64,000 nucleotides of DNA from Bubalus kerabau (lineage: Eukaryota > Chordata > Mammalia > Artiodactyla > Bovidae), in contig NC_073630.1 in assembly GCF_029407905.1 (NCBI RefSeq), positions 44,045,001 to 44,109,000 on the forward strand. Direction: 5' to 3'. The notes under the pieces were generated by a model, which saw only the letters and a program-made list of their open reading frames with translations, made no database searches and was not told the origin of the DNA. The translations under genes were made by a program, and so were the position numbers. This document shows positions 33,240 to 43,929 of this stretch, piece by piece. Each line of letters starts with the position of its first letter. Within the stretch, counting starts at the first letter, position 1.

Positions 33240-34129
33240 ATCTCTAGCCAGTCTCTGATCAAAATTCAGACCCGTGTCCTACTGCCTACCCTCCACCTCC
33301 ATTTGGATGTCTGATGAGAAGAATCTACATCTTCTAATTTTCTAAATAGAGTTCCTGGTCCTGCAACCCAAACCAGTCTCTCCTGCTTACGTTGTCTCCT
33401 CATTTAATGGCATCTTCGCCTTGCTCAAATCAAACAACCAAGATCATGCTTGACTTCCTCTTGAGCACATCTTCCATATTCAGTCCTACAGCAAATCCTG
33501 TTAGCTCTACATTCAAAATATATCCACCATCTTACTGCTGCCCATCATCTCTGCTACTTAGTCCAGCCTGCCTACAATACCCTCTCAGGTATCAGAATAA
33601 CCTCTTAACTGGTTTTACAGTTTCTACTTTAACACCTTTCTTGTGATTCTCCAAATAGCAGCCTGAGGGATCCTGTTAAAACAGAAGTTAGACCATGTCA
33701 TCTCCCCTGTAATGGCCAGTGCTAAAGTGGCTTCCAAAAAAGCCTAGTGGCTTCACCCTAGGTCTGCTCGTTCCAACATTATTTTGACTCACATACTCTC
33801 TCCAAGCATCACCTCCTACAGCTCTCACCCTGCTTGCTCTGCTCTGCTCAGCAACACTTGCCACCTTGCTGTTAACACAGTATGTCAAGAATATTTCCAT
33901 CTCAGGGCCTTTGCACTTTCTGTTTTCTCTGCCTGGTGTATTCTTCCCCAGTTAGCCACATAGCATGTTACCTCATTCATATCCTTTATCAATCTTTTTT
34001 TTTTTTTGATATTTTATCAATGCAGGCAAGACTATATAAATTTTTTTCCTTCAACATTTGCTTCTTATTCTCCTTCCTTGCTCTATTTTTCCTCTAGACG
34101 TTTTATCATCTCACATACTGTATTGTTTG
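33240..34129 (+). mobile_element. L2 LINE 3' region (first segment)
   Basis: A long ordered match to L2: 'aaccaagatcatgcttgacttcctc', 'ctgcccatcatctctgc', 'taacctcttaactggttttacag', 'cagcctgagggatcctgttaaaacagaagttagaccatgtc', 'ctcagggcctttgcactttctgtt', 'gctctatttttcctctag'. It continues after each of two SINE insertions (34337-34405 and 34653-34700). No intact frame: ORFs such as 33392-33646 are remnants. Confidence 0.85.
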
Positions 34130-34336
34130 CTGGTTTAGTTGCTAAGCCATATCCGACTCTTGTGACCCTATGGACTATAGCTTGCCAGGCTCTTCTCTCC
34201 ATGGGCTTCTCCAGGCAAGAATACTGGGGTGGGTTGCCATTTCCTTCTCCAGGGGATCTTCCTGATCCAGTAATCAAACCCAGGTCTCCTGCATTGCAGG
34301 CAGATTCTTTACCAACTGAACTACAATGGAAGCCCA
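34130..34336 (-). mobile_element. Bov-tA SINE, reverse, inserted in L2
   Basis: From 'ggtttagttgctaagccatatccgactc' to the head 'gaactacaatggaagccc'. L2 sequence resumes on the right ('ttcacttatctgctatttgtc'). Confidence 0.93.
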
Positions 34337-34405
34337 CTCTGTTGTTCACTTATCTGCTATTTGTCTTCTTTCACTTGTGTGTTAGCTCTTTGAATGTTGT
34401 CTTAA
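34337..34405 (+). mobile_element. L2 LINE 3' region (second segment)
   Basis: 'cttatctgctatttgtcttctttcacttgtgtgttagctctttgaatg' continues the L2 3' end (actagaatgtaagctccatgagg) between two SINEs. Confidence 0.6.
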
Positions 34406-34415
34406 TAACAGCTAT

Positions 34416-34640
34416 CGCACTGCGATGTGCTCAGTTGCTTCAGTTGTTTCGATTCTTTGTGACCCCATGGACCATAGCCCACCAGGCTCCTCTGTCCATG
34501 GGGTTCTCCAGGCAAGAATACCTGAGTGGCTTGCCATGCCCTCTCCAGGGAATCTTCCCAGCCCTGGGATTGTACCCACATGATCTGCATCTCCTAGGTT
34601 GCAGGCAGATTCTTTACCTGCTGAGCCGCCTGGGAAGCCC
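34416..34640 (-). mobile_element. Bov-tA SINE, reverse, with target-site duplication
   Basis: Reverse SINE from 'gatgtgctcagttgcttcag' to the head 'gagccgcctgggaagccc'. The 10-mer taacagctat at 34406-34415 recurs at 34643-34652. The 231-codon plus ORF at 34006-34701 runs through L2 and both SINEs and is not a gene. Confidence 0.95.
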
Positions 34641-34734
34641 ATTAACAGCTATTACCCAGAAGGTAAATCAGGGCTCTGCACATAAAACATGTTTCCCATG
34701 AGTTGGATGGATTGTTATTTTCCTCATCATTTTC

Positions 34735-34838
34735 AAGGCTAACAGTTACTGTGTGCTCATCATGTGTTAGGTGCTGAGATATTATTTCTGTCTAATGGAT
34801 AATGCTCGCAGAGGCTAAAATGACTTGTTTGAGGCCAG
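34735..34838 (-). mobile_element. MIR SINE, reverse (left part)
   Basis: 'aacagttactgtgtgctcatcatgtgttaggtgctgagatatt' and 'gcagaggctaaaatgacttgtttgaggccagtg' are reverse MIR. The rest resumes after the LTR at 35282. Confidence 0.6.
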
Positions 34839-35281
34839 TGTATTAGTTTGCTAGAGCTGCTATAACAGAGGATGATAAACTAGATGACTTAAGCTTAGAA
34901 ATGTGCTGTCTCCCAATTCTGGAGACCTAAAGTCAAGGCTTCAGCAGGGCTGGTTCCTTGTGAGAGCACAAGGGAGGCCTCTCACCCTAGTTTCTGGTGC
35001 TTGCAATCCCTAATGTTCCCTGGCTTATGGAAGAATCATCCCATTTCTGCCCTCTCCATGTGACATTCTCCCTTCATTTGCATCTGTCTTGATATCCAAA
35101 TTTACCAGTTTTATAAAGACTTCAGCCATATTGGATTAAGACTCATTGTAATGACCTCATTTTATGTTAATCACCAAAAAAAAAGAAAAAAAACCCTGTC
35201 TCCAAATAAGGTTACCTTCTGAGGTCCTGGGGGTTAGAATTTGAATAAGAATTTGAGGGGAACACAGTTCAACCCACAGCA
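34839..35281 (-). mobile_element. MLT1-type MaLR solo LTR, reverse, 443 bp
   Basis: Begins 'tgtattagtttgctagagctgctataac' and ends 'gaacacagttcaacccacagca', the reverse of an MLT1 LTR with TG...CA termini. Interior landmarks include 'aattctggagacctaaagtcaaggc', 'tattggattaag' and 'ccaaataaggttaccttctgaggtcctgggggtta'. Old retrovirus-like LTR, no internal coding region. A poly-A-like impurity sits at about 35176-35193. Confidence 0.85.
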
Positions 35282-35345
35282 GACATTAATTTCATTAGTA
35301 GAGGGGCTTTGATTCAAACTTGTATTATAGAACTCACAGTGTACT
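35282..35345 (-). mobile_element. MIR SINE, reverse (right part)
   Basis: 'ttagtagaggggctttgattcaaacttg' is the reverse MIR piece expected after the part ending at 34838. This implies that the LTR landed inside the MIR. Confidence 0.5.
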
Positions 35346-36691
35346 AATATCTGCACATAAATCTAATATTTATGTGAATTTAGTAATATTCATTAATGCA
35401 TTGTACTGTGGACTCTGGTAGGAAACTCTAAGTAGAGTTCAGCCCCTGCCCATGAGGAACTAACTATAAAACAGGAAAGAAAGACATACAGTTAAGCCGT
35501 ATGACTTAAAAGCACCCAGAAAGTAACTCACCTCCCGTTTTTAATTATATAGAGCTTTCCATCTATGAGGTTTATTTTGCCAAAGCCTTCTAATGAAATA
35601 GTTCCACTATTTAATTTAATTTTCAGAGAGGTTGCCAGAAGCGCAATTAACTGATAAAAGTTCCAACTATGAAATTTCGTTTTGGAAAGCAGTCTGCCAT
35701 ATCTTTATATACCATTAAATTCAATCATATGCTTGTCATCCTGGCAGAACATCTTGATATACTTGAAGAAACATAGTAGGGGAAATAAAAAAAATATTGT
35801 CAGTTCTCCACGGTAGGGGTTCCAAGTACAAATGTTAGCATGATTGGGTTATACTGATCCATCATTAGGTTGCATCTCCCTGGAGTTGAAACTACATCTG
35901 GGCTTGGCAAGGATGCATTGTCACCAGTCAGAATGTGAACCATGTGTCAGTGTCCCAAAGAAGATATATATTCTTGTGTACTATTAGGATTGGATATGTT
36001 TACGTTGTAGACTCTAAATCAATTTCTGAGGCCTTTCTACAGTTGTTGACAGCTGCAGGTTTGTAGATAGCATAGTATATTGTGAACTTCAGTTGATATG
36101 TATAGCCTAAGAAAGCACTGAAATATGGGGCAATAGAAAAGAGCACAAAGACTAAAACAGGGACTGCACAGAATTCACTGAAATGATCTCTCTCATCGGT
36201 GTAATGACACCCTTTAAATAATATCACCACGGAAAGTGAAGTTATAATTTACTCACACTGATGCAAAATATTTGTGACTTTTAAATTCTAGAAGGTTTTA
36301 TGGCCCTTATAATTTGAAATAGATTGAATTTATTTGTAAAATAATGTATTTTATTTAGATATCTTTTGTTTCTTCAAAGTCCAATTAAAATGCATTTGGT
36401 TATACTCTAATGTTTGGGAAGGTGGGTAAGCATAATTTTTAGCAAATTCACTAGTGAAGGAGCTAGAATGACCAGACAAAGCTAGTCCCTTACAAAGCAT
36501 TTTAGCCTCTCTGCACTTCTGGGTACTGATTTTTTTCCCCTGTAATCAAAATCATACTCCATTGTTGACTAGAATATCTCACTTTGGGTTAACAAGACTT
36601 TTTTATCCAGGCCACAACAGGATTAACTGGAAATAGTAAAGCTTCCATATGAGAAAAAAAAAAAAATTCCCTTCTTAAACAGCGAATGTTT
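35346..36691. other. Unique DNA, nothing firm
   Basis: About 1.35 kb. The minus ORF at 36000-36230 (76 codons) contains a hydrophobic run but no family or context supports it. An A-run lies at about 36653-36666. Confidence 0.45.
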
Positions 36692-36755
36692 AGTCAAGGT
36701 AGTTTTACACTTGATCTTAGCCAAAAGGCCGAGAAGCGATAGTCAAAGTAATTTT
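36692..36755. repeat. Target-site duplication flanking the U2 fragment
   Basis: agtcaaggtagtttt (36692-36706) and agtcaaagtaatttt (36741-36755) match at 13 of 15 positions and abut the U2 piece exactly on both sides. Read on the minus strand, the duplication begins TT/AAAA, the L1 endonuclease preference. Confidence 0.85.
36707..36740 (-). pseudogene. U2 snRNA retropseudogene, 5' 34 nt only
   Basis: On the minus strand the segment begins ATCGCTTCTCGGCCTTTTGG at 36740 and continues through GCTAAGATCAAGTGT, identical to the first 34 nt of spliceosomal U2 RNA as I know it. It stops in the branch-point-pairing region. The precise 5' end, 3' truncation, flanking target-site duplication and lack of an A-tail fit the class of snRNA pseudogenes made by L1-driven reverse transcription of truncated or self-primed templates. 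It is not a functional U2 gene: over 80% of the RNA is missing. Confidence 0.9.
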
Positions 36756-37629
36756 AACATGGACTTTAAATCCTCTCTCCAGGAGGATCTGGTGAAAACT
36801 TGTGGTGGTCAGTGTAGCAGAGGAGGGCATCTGTATCCTGTTCTAGTTAGACCCTCTTCTTTCACAACCTGGAGTTCACATCATTCCCTGATGCCCTTTG
36901 CACGGATACATTGTGTATCCCATGCACAGCTGATCATCTCTTTACATCAGGTCTTTATACCTCTCACAAGAATTTTTCAATTTTTCATTTAAATTTGTTC
37001 AAATGCAGCTTTAATGCAGTCAACAGCATGTCCAGGTTGGTTTTCTTGCTTCCTTATGCATTTGCTACAAAGTAATAGTGGTACTAGTAACGTATTTGTT
37101 TATTCATACATTCATTCTGTCTCTCTTCCCCTTTCTCTCCCTTTCAATACACAAACTGGGCAGTCACACAAATATACAGGTACACAAATACCCATAATCA
37201 GTGTCCTTTGTGTCTGAGTTAGAGATGTTACAGCCCTTGAGCGTTGTTTAGAAGTAAGTATCTTCCAAGGTGCAACAAAAGGTTCTTAAAAGTATGCCCT
37301 CCCTCTCCATGAGTCAGTGTGCAATTCCTTTGTAGATTAGCAAACATCCCCTAAAAACATTCCATCTACTGCACCTCAGCCCAGAACTCTGCTTGTTAAC
37401 CAAAGTTTGTTTCCTCTCTATAAGGACCTTAAAGTACTTTATTGGGAAAAACATTTTCTATGTAATTATGATGTCTTAGTCATAATTTAGCCTAGTCAGA
37501 GAACCCAATTTGTATTTTAAGATGATTTTAATAAAACAAGAATATATTAATACTATTACAACCAAGCAAATGATTCCATCGAGGTGGGCATAAATCCCTA
37601 TGTGAAAACATAGGAGAATACAAAGGTGA
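36756..37629. other. Unique DNA, nothing recognised
   Basis: No repeat family recognised. ORFs at 36711-36992 and 37014-37217 have no family and the first begins inside the U2 piece. Confidence 0.45.
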
Positions 37630-38100
37630 TAGTTGTGAGTGGGGAGGAGAATGGTTGGGGAAAGGCAAAGTGGATTAAATGGGCATCATAGTGAGCTCCT
37701 GGTTCCTCCTGAGTGGAGAAAGGAGGTGTACACAGGGTGAGGGGTGGTCAGACAGGATGATCAGTACAAAGCACCCAGCCAAGAAGGGGAGGCGATGTGT
37801 GTTAGGAAAGGGAACCAGTTTCATGAAGGGTGCAGAACATGGATGAGGCTGTGAGGTAAAACTGGAAAAGTAGCAAAATCACACCTTGCAAACTTTGAAG
37901 GCTTGGCAGGGTAGGAAGAGGTGACTGTGTTTGTATTTTAAAAGTTCCTCAATTAGAGCTCTGGAGGATAAATTGGAGAGGCCACAGGCCGGAAGCAGGA
38001 TCTTCACATTTGCTGTCAGATATATCTTGAGGGTGCAGAAGGAATATTAGGAGGCATTGCCACTTTGCTGGAAATTGTATGGAATTTTCCCTGCAGTTGA
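37630..38100 (-). mobile_element. L2 LINE body, reverse, diverged
   Basis: 'cttgcaaactttgaaggcttgg', 'tgtttgtattttaaaagttcctc', 'ctctggaggataaattggagaggccacaggccggaagcagg' follow the reverse L2 body ('ctctggctgctgtgtggagaatag...agcaggga'). Confidence 0.55.
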
Positions 38101-38943
38101 AATGATGGCTAGAGTTTCTTGTCTATTTAATATTTTTTAGGGAATGCTTAGACAGGTTACAGATGGAGACTTTTTCAGATGTGAGACAAAGCTGAGGAAA
38201 ATAAATAAAAATGAAAATTTTGCTAATCATGTATTGAAATAGAAAAAGGCTACTTTTCCTTGCTCCAGTAGTTTAGAAGTGACTAGAATAAGTCACATGA
38301 ATAGGAGTCTTGAATTGAATAGGATTCTATTTCTCATAGGTCAAATCATGCCTGGGAGATCTCCAGATTCTTTATAGCAATATATCAGGGAATGCACTGA
38401 CATTTTCCCTGAATGCTGTTCACATTATTTGTACATGCACACACAGCTTTGGTGATTAGAAAGTCTTTTATTAAAAGATGAAGAATCGAGTAGGGTACAG
38501 AGGATTCACTTTGGTCTTTTTAAAAGAGCTACTAAAATTTTGACTTACATTTTACTGTGTGCAGACACAAACAGGATTTAATTTCTTCCCACCTGAGTCA
38601 TAGCTGCCTTCCCAGAAAAGGCCTAAAATATTTCTCAAGGACAGAACCCAGAAAACTGAAAGTACCAGAGATCAGTGCTTTAGGGGACAAGGCATGGAAA
38701 TGATACATCTTCTCATAAAGTTTAAATGCATTTTGGTTCAAGTAGATAACTTTTAGCTCAAGGCGCTTGCATGAATCACTCATTCATTCCTCACAAGTTG
38801 ATTGAACCATAGCTAAAATATCAGCTATTGAAGTAGAATAGAAGAAAACCTTGAAAAGAAGCTAAAAATGTATTTTGGAACTAGACTATGAATGGCTTTA
38901 TAACCGTGATGATCAAGTATTGGTTGAACACTTGCTACCTACT
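38101..38943. other. Unique AT-rich DNA
   Basis: No recognised repeat or credible gene. Confidence 0.5.
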
Positions 38944-38953
38944 AGGCAGACCT

Positions 38954-39086
38954 TGGAGAAGGAAATGGCAACCCACTCCAGTGTTCTTGCCTGGAGAATC
39001 CCAGAGACGGGGGAGCCTGGTGGGCTACCGTCTATGGGGTCACACAGAGTCAGACACGACTGAAGTGACTTAGCAGCAGCAGCAGC
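38954..39086 (+). mobile_element. BovA monomer SINE (second BovA2 half), with target-site duplication
   Basis: Contains only the right half of BovA2, from 'ggagaaggaaatggcaaccc' to 'gaagtgacttagcagcagc' with the AGC tail. The 10-mer aggcagacct is repeated at 38944-38953 and 39087-39096, so this is a complete truncated insertion. Confidence 0.95.
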
Positions 39087-39096
39087 AGGCAGACCT

Positions 39097-39998
39097 GGTG
39101 GTGGAAGTATTGTATTCTAGAAGGCATCCTGGGATATTTAAGGATAACTGATAACCTGCCTTTTGAAGGCAGATGATTAATAACCCCTACAGAGCATCAT
39201 TATAAAATGGTTTTCTGGAGAAAAGGAATAACACGTGAGAGTGAGATAGGGCCTCGGTGTGGCAAGAAGAGAACAAGAAGACAAAGAAAGCCACAGAATT
39301 CAAAAGTGGCAGATGGTGGGCAGAAGCCTCTATTGGATTGGCAGTGACAACATGATTTGCCTCTCAAGGATAAAAGGAACACTAGTTTAACACGTGCTGG
39401 AAGAGGTGTGAGTGGTTGTGAGACACAGTACATTGGCCTCGGAGATGAGGAGACACTGGCCGCGGGTCACTGTGGGTATAGGTACCTGGATCAGTGTAGG
39501 AGGGGAAGGAAAGGAACATTCTCCATTTTCTCGTGCATTAGAAGACAGACTTGCTTTCCTAGATTCAGAAGGTTAAGCCCAGGATGGGAAACTTGAAGAC
39601 AGTGGTCAAGTTACCCACTCCCACCAACTGCCATTGTGGCAAATGACAAAGGATGAATTGAGCTCAAGTCAGGAGGGGGCCCAATGAAAGCGAAAACCAT
39701 AAATGTGCAATAATGTTATTATTTAGTTTTATTTGTATTTTCCCTAAAAGTTGCCTCCAGAAAAAAAAAATCAACTCAGTTGATACTTAAATGTAACTGT
39801 CATGTTGGTTTGACTGCAATTGCGATAGCTTTTCTCATGGGGGCATTTCTTATCTCAAGGCACTGGATCAGACACACGTATGTTAGAATCCTGGCATAGC
39901 TCAGAAGCCTCCATCAGCTCTAAATGGAGAGCACTTTTATCATATCACTGTTTTGTTTTATGTATATCACAATCTTTTGATAACATGGAACTTGCTTT
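39097..39998. other. Unique DNA, nothing recognised
   Basis: About 900 bp. The overlapping ORFs at 39200-39596 lie on opposite strands and have no family resemblance. Confidence 0.5.
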
Positions 39999-40012
39999 TA
40001 AATTTCATTTTT

Positions 40013-40821
40013 TTTAATTTTATTTTATTTTTGAACTTTACAATATTGTATTGGTTTTGCCAAATATCGACATGAATCTGCCACGGGTATACATGTGTTC
40101 CCCATCCTGAACCCTCCTCCCTCCTCCCTCCCCATACCATCCCTCTGGGTCGTCCCAGTGCACCAGCCCCAAGCATCCAGTATCGTGCATCGAACCTGGA
40201 CTGGCGACTTGTTTCATACATGATAGTATACATGTTTCAATGCCATTCTCCCAAATCTTCCCACCCTCTTCCTCTCCCGCAGAGTCCATAAGACTGTTCT
40301 ATACATCAGTGTCTCTTTTGCTGTCTCGTATACAGGGTTATTGTTACCATCATTCTAAATTCCATATATATGCGTTAGTATACTGTATTGGTGTTTTTCT
40401 TTCTGGCTTACTTCACTCTGTATAATATGCTCCAGTTTCATCCATCTCATTAGAACTGATTCAAATGAATTCTTTTTAATGGCTGAATAATACTCCATTG
40501 TGTATATGTACCACAGCTTTCTTATCCATTCATCTGCTGATGGACATCTAGGTTGCTTCCATGTCCTGGCTATTATAAACAGTGCTGCGATGAACATTGG
40601 GGTACACGTGTCTCTTTCCCTTCTGGTTTCCTCAGTGTGTATGCCCAGCAGTGGGATTGCTGGATCATAAGGCAGTTCTATTTCCAGTTTTTTAAGGAAT
40701 CTCCACACTGTTCTCCATAGTGGCTGTACTAGTTTGCATTCCCACCAACAGTGTAAGAGTGTTGCCATTTCTCCACAGCCTCTCCAGCATTTATTGCTTG
40801 TAGACTTTTGGATCGCAGCCA
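40013..40821 (-). mobile_element. Young ruminant L1, 5' truncated, with target-site duplication
   Basis: Runs 5' to 3' on the minus strand: ORF2 C-terminus, 3' UTR, then an A-tail (T-run at about 40008-40030). The 14-mer taaatttcattttt occurs at 39999-40012 and 40822-40835. On the minus strand the site reads TT/AAAAA, typical L1 endonuclease cleavage. The reading frame is unbroken to the natural ORF2 stop, suggesting a relatively recent insertion. Confidence 0.95.
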
Positions 40822-40831
40822 TAAATTTCAT
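40355..40831 (-). pseudogene. L1 ORF2 C-terminal fragment (frame intact)
   Basis: The translation contains the Cys-rich C-terminal motif of L1 ORF2p (CWRGCGEM...LLHCWWEC, about residues 15-32) followed by LVQPLWRTVWRFLKKLEIELP and MEYYSAIKKNSFESVLMRWMKLE. It ends IYGI at the natural ORF2 stop. The endonuclease and reverse transcriptase domains are absent because the copy is 5' truncated, so it has no autonomous activity. The first few codons come from the target-site duplication and not from L1. There is no promoter of its own. Confidence 0.9.
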
Positions 40832-40914
40832 TTTTAAGAGAAAACTTCTTTAAAGTCTCTTAGCCTGACAAGTCCTCAGTTCTGTGTCTCTGCTGTCTAC
40901 TGCATTCAACACTT

Positions 40915-41018
40915 TTATTTTTCAGTGTATTTTTTTAATTGCAGGATAATTGCTTTATGTTGCTGTATTAGTTTCTGCTGTGCAACAATGAAAATCAGCT
41001 TTCTGTATAGATACATCA
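40915..41018 (-). mobile_element. Ruminant L1 3' UTR fragment, reverse (left of BovA2)
   Basis: 'aattgcaggataattgctttatgttgctgtattagtttctgctgtgcaacaatg' is reverse L1 3' UTR. It is split by the BovA2 at 41019 and resumes at 41303 ('acatatatcccctccccctgagcc'). Confidence 0.8.
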
Positions 41019-41302
41019 GAGAAGGCAATGGCACCCCACTCCAGTACTCTTGCCTGGAAAATCCCATGGACAGAGGAGCCTGGTAGGCTGCAGTTCTTGG
41101 GATGGTTAAGAGTCAGACACGACTGAGCAGCTTCGCTTTCCCTTTTCACTTTCATGCATTGCAGAAGGAAATGGCAACCCACTCCAGTGTTCTTGCCTGG
41201 AGAATCTCAGGGACGGGGGAGCCTGGTGGGCTGCTGTCTGTAGGGTCACACAGAGTTGGACATGACTGAAGTGACTTAGAAGCAGCAGCAGCAGCAGCAG
41301 CA
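41019..41302 (+). mobile_element. BovA2 SINE, complete, nested in L1
   Basis: Both halves present, linker 'cttttcactttcatgcattg', (AGC)n tail at about 41280-41301. A short 'atacat' at both junctions may be the target-site duplication. The minus ORFs over 100 codons here are SINE shadows. Confidence 0.95.
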
Positions 41303-41345
41303 TACATATATCCCCTCCCCCTGAGCCTTCCACCCACCACCCCAA
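41303..41345 (-). mobile_element. Ruminant L1 3' UTR fragment, reverse (right of BovA2)
   Basis: 'acatatatcccctccccctgagccttccacccaccacccc' continues the L1 3' UTR after the BovA2. Confidence 0.7.
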
Positions 41346-41445
41346 CATCTTTTTCATTGTCAAGTCCACCTGTTCCATGAAGCTTTACTCTCATACTGTG
41401 GGGCCACACATCTCTACACTTGTTTCCCAGTGCCCACATCTCTAT

Positions 41446-41642
41446 GCATGTGTTAGTCATGCAGTTGTATCTGACTCTCTGGGACCCCATAGACTGTAGC
41501 TCACCAGGCTCTGTCCACAGAATTCTCCAGGCAAGAATATTGGAGTGGGTTGCCATTCTCTTCTCCAGGGGATCTTCCTCATCCAGGGATAGAACCTGGA
41601 TCTCCTGCATTGCTGGTGGACTCTTTACCATCTGAGCCTCCG
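41446..41642 (-). mobile_element. Bov-tA SINE, reverse
   Basis: From 'tgtgttagtcatgcagttgtatctgactc' through 'caggggatcttcctcatccaggg' to the head 'ccatctgagcctccgtaag'. The terminal head bases are altered. Confidence 0.92.
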
Positions 41643-42494
41643 TAAGGAAAGATTTTGCTGCATTCTGTCCAGATATCCTACGCATATCCTATCCTAACCC
41701 GTGCTTTCTTTGCTTTTGCAGTAATGTCAGCCCTGTTATTGGGCACCAAATAAGTACCCTGTCTGCATCCAGGGCATGGAAGGGAGCTGTGGAGGGGTGA
41801 TTCAGTGATGCACTGGCAACACTGATGAGCCCCAGCCCACTAAGAACCATGTCAGTTTCCTCCATCCTCTTTGCTCCTCTCCTGGCCATTAATGCAGAGA
41901 GCTCTGCGCCCAACCCTGTTATTAAATTATCTGCTATTAAAATGATAAATTGGTTTCTGCTTCAGTAATTCAATGTGCTTGAAGACTACTCTTTATGGAA
42001 TCTTGCTTTTATATTAATGTGTTACTTTAAAAGGCGATATTTCTTACCTGAACATCATATTTTCCAGAATTTACTGTTTATTTCTGTTATTAATTTGGAT
42101 CCTTTAAAAATATCTTAGAGAGTGTTTTTAAGTGTATTTTCCATAAGTAAGAGTTGTAGGAATGTTTATTGAATGTCATTGAGTGTTAAAAAGGATTTAC
42201 ATAGAATCAGAAGACTGAAAGGGGCTTATGCCATCACCTCTCTCTTTTATATTACCATTTCTTCTCCAGGTTACTGTTTGCATTCTGTAACCAGGTCCAG
42301 TTTTTGCTGTTTTTCTGTTAGCACACTTTATCACAAAGGACTTACTAGATCTGTACCTCATGCACCAACAGCAAACATGTATGACCTTGTGCATGTGGCT
42401 ATGTATAGTTTTCCAGGGTCAGATCCACCAATTTAGTGAGAGTTTCCAAGGTTTCTAAGTTCCCTTTTCCCTTGTAAAATATAAGAATCACTGC
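41643..42494. other. Unique DNA, possible conserved segment
   Basis: No repeat recognised. The stretch at about 41900-41960 is AT-rich with several TAAT/ATTA cores, a composition often seen in conserved non-coding elements. I cannot test conservation here. ORFs at 41689 (minus), 42173 and 42197 have no family. Confidence 0.4.
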
Positions 42495-42690
42495 TATAGT
42501 GGAAAGGACTCCTCACTTCTATAAAATTAGTTTCAAACACAAATTCTACCACTTGCTTGTTCTGCAACCTCGAAGGAGAAAAGCTACTCTCTAACCTTGG
42601 TTTCCTTTAAGAGTCCCCTGAAACTGTCACGTGGACTAAATGAAATAAAATATACAAAGCCCCGGCCCATAATGGTTGCTTCCTAAATGC
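42495..42690 (+). mobile_element. MIR SINE
   Basis: 'caaacacaaattctaccacttgcttgttctgcaacctcg', 'ctctctaaccttggtttcc', 'gactaaatgaaataaaatatacaaagccccggcccataatgg' follow MIR order. Confidence 0.7.
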
Positions 42691-43929
42691 GAGGGAGACT
42701 TTGTCCTTGTCTAAAAGCCATTATTCCCACTGTGGCATTGTTCTGATTCATTTATCATCAGAGATAGAAACCAGCTGCTCCAGTCTCTGTGCATGACAAC
42801 TGTCTGTGTGCTTAAAGTACTTAAGCAAACCCTTGCCTCCTTAACCACAGGTTAATTCCTTTGACCCTTCGCAGCCAGTTGTCAGATGGGAATTTTCTCA
42901 GTGGTTTGCCCACTTAAGGCGGTATGTCTCTAGAGGCCAGTGGTTGAAGGGGGAAGCTGGTGTTATTAACAGCAGAGCTGAGTACCAGCTTGGATTCTTG
43001 TTTTTCTGCCCCGATTGTCTCTGCTTTGCCATAAAGGAGGGATCAACCCAATAGGATGATTCCCAGCAGCCCCAGACACCACTTTTGCCTACAAACTGGG
43101 AGTGAGTATGAGGAAGTGCTACTTTTTAAAGGATGAATAATGAAGAAGAAAGATTGAAGCAGCAATAATGGGAGAAGTCTGAGGAGAAGTCTGGGAAAAG
43201 TGTTTGAAACTGTATACAGGATTTCCAGCCAGTCTGGAGCCAAGAAAAGCCAAAAGTCAGTATGCAAAACAAACTGTTCAAATATCTCTTTTCTTATGGT
43301 CAGAAATGAATCAGGCAGCTTTTAAAAGCAAGGACTTAACAATTTCAAATTGCAAATTAAGAACAGATAAAAGAAAAATATGCATTATTTAAATGAATTG
43401 CTGCCTCTAAAAGGCCCCTTGGCATGTTTATCTGTTTGAATAGCTAACTAAATTCTAGAAGCATAATATTATAATCCTGAATTTAAGACTAGCTATTCAT
43501 TTTATTAAAACTGTATGTACAGAGAGTGAATGGGTAACTCCATCAAATAAATGATCTTCAGAAAATCCACTATACACCCAGCTCCTCTTTGTTGTGTGAA
43601 ATGAGAAAGATGAAAATACCTTATACACTTTTAGTTTTTGGTCTGATGTGTTGTTAATATTTTTCCCTGAACAAAGGCAGGAGAAAAGTTAGATGCGGAA
43701 TTCAGGACCTCAAGATATATGGGGATTGCAAGCAGGACAGAAACAGAGGTGGCCCTGATGAATACTTGCTCTAAGGAGGTGGCTTTGCAGAAGGAAATGG
43801 TATTCTTCGAAAAGCCATTCTTTGGACACATCATATCAATCCTCTTTCCCTGTTAGTCACGCATTAGCCACAAGATTCTGACTTCTTACCACTATTAATA
43901 AAAACTTCTAAGTTTCTTGGCAACAACTT
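42691..43929. other. Unique DNA, nothing recognised
   Basis: About 1.2 kb with no repeat family recognised; moderately GC-balanced from 42760 to 43060. ORFs have no family resemblance. Confidence 0.45.

Noticed and set aside
34006..34701. 231-codon plus-strand ORF, one of the longest in the window
   Set aside because: It reads through L2 remnants and two reverse Bov-tA SINEs. The repeated 'GFSRQEYWGGLPFPSPGDLPDP'-type peptide is the standard antisense SINE translation.
36000..36230. 76-codon minus ORF with a hydrophobic stretch
   Set aside because: No start context, splice signal, family match or repeat-free conservation evidence. AT-rich codons make hydrophobic runs common.
36711..36992. 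93-codon ORF beginning in the U2 piece
   Set aside because: The first residues are U2 antisense sequence and the remainder has no family. An artefact of the retrocopy.
41152..41685. 177-codon minus-strand ORF with an alanine run
   Set aside because: It joins a BovA2 shadow (AGC tail giving poly-Ala) to a reverse Bov-tA. No gene.
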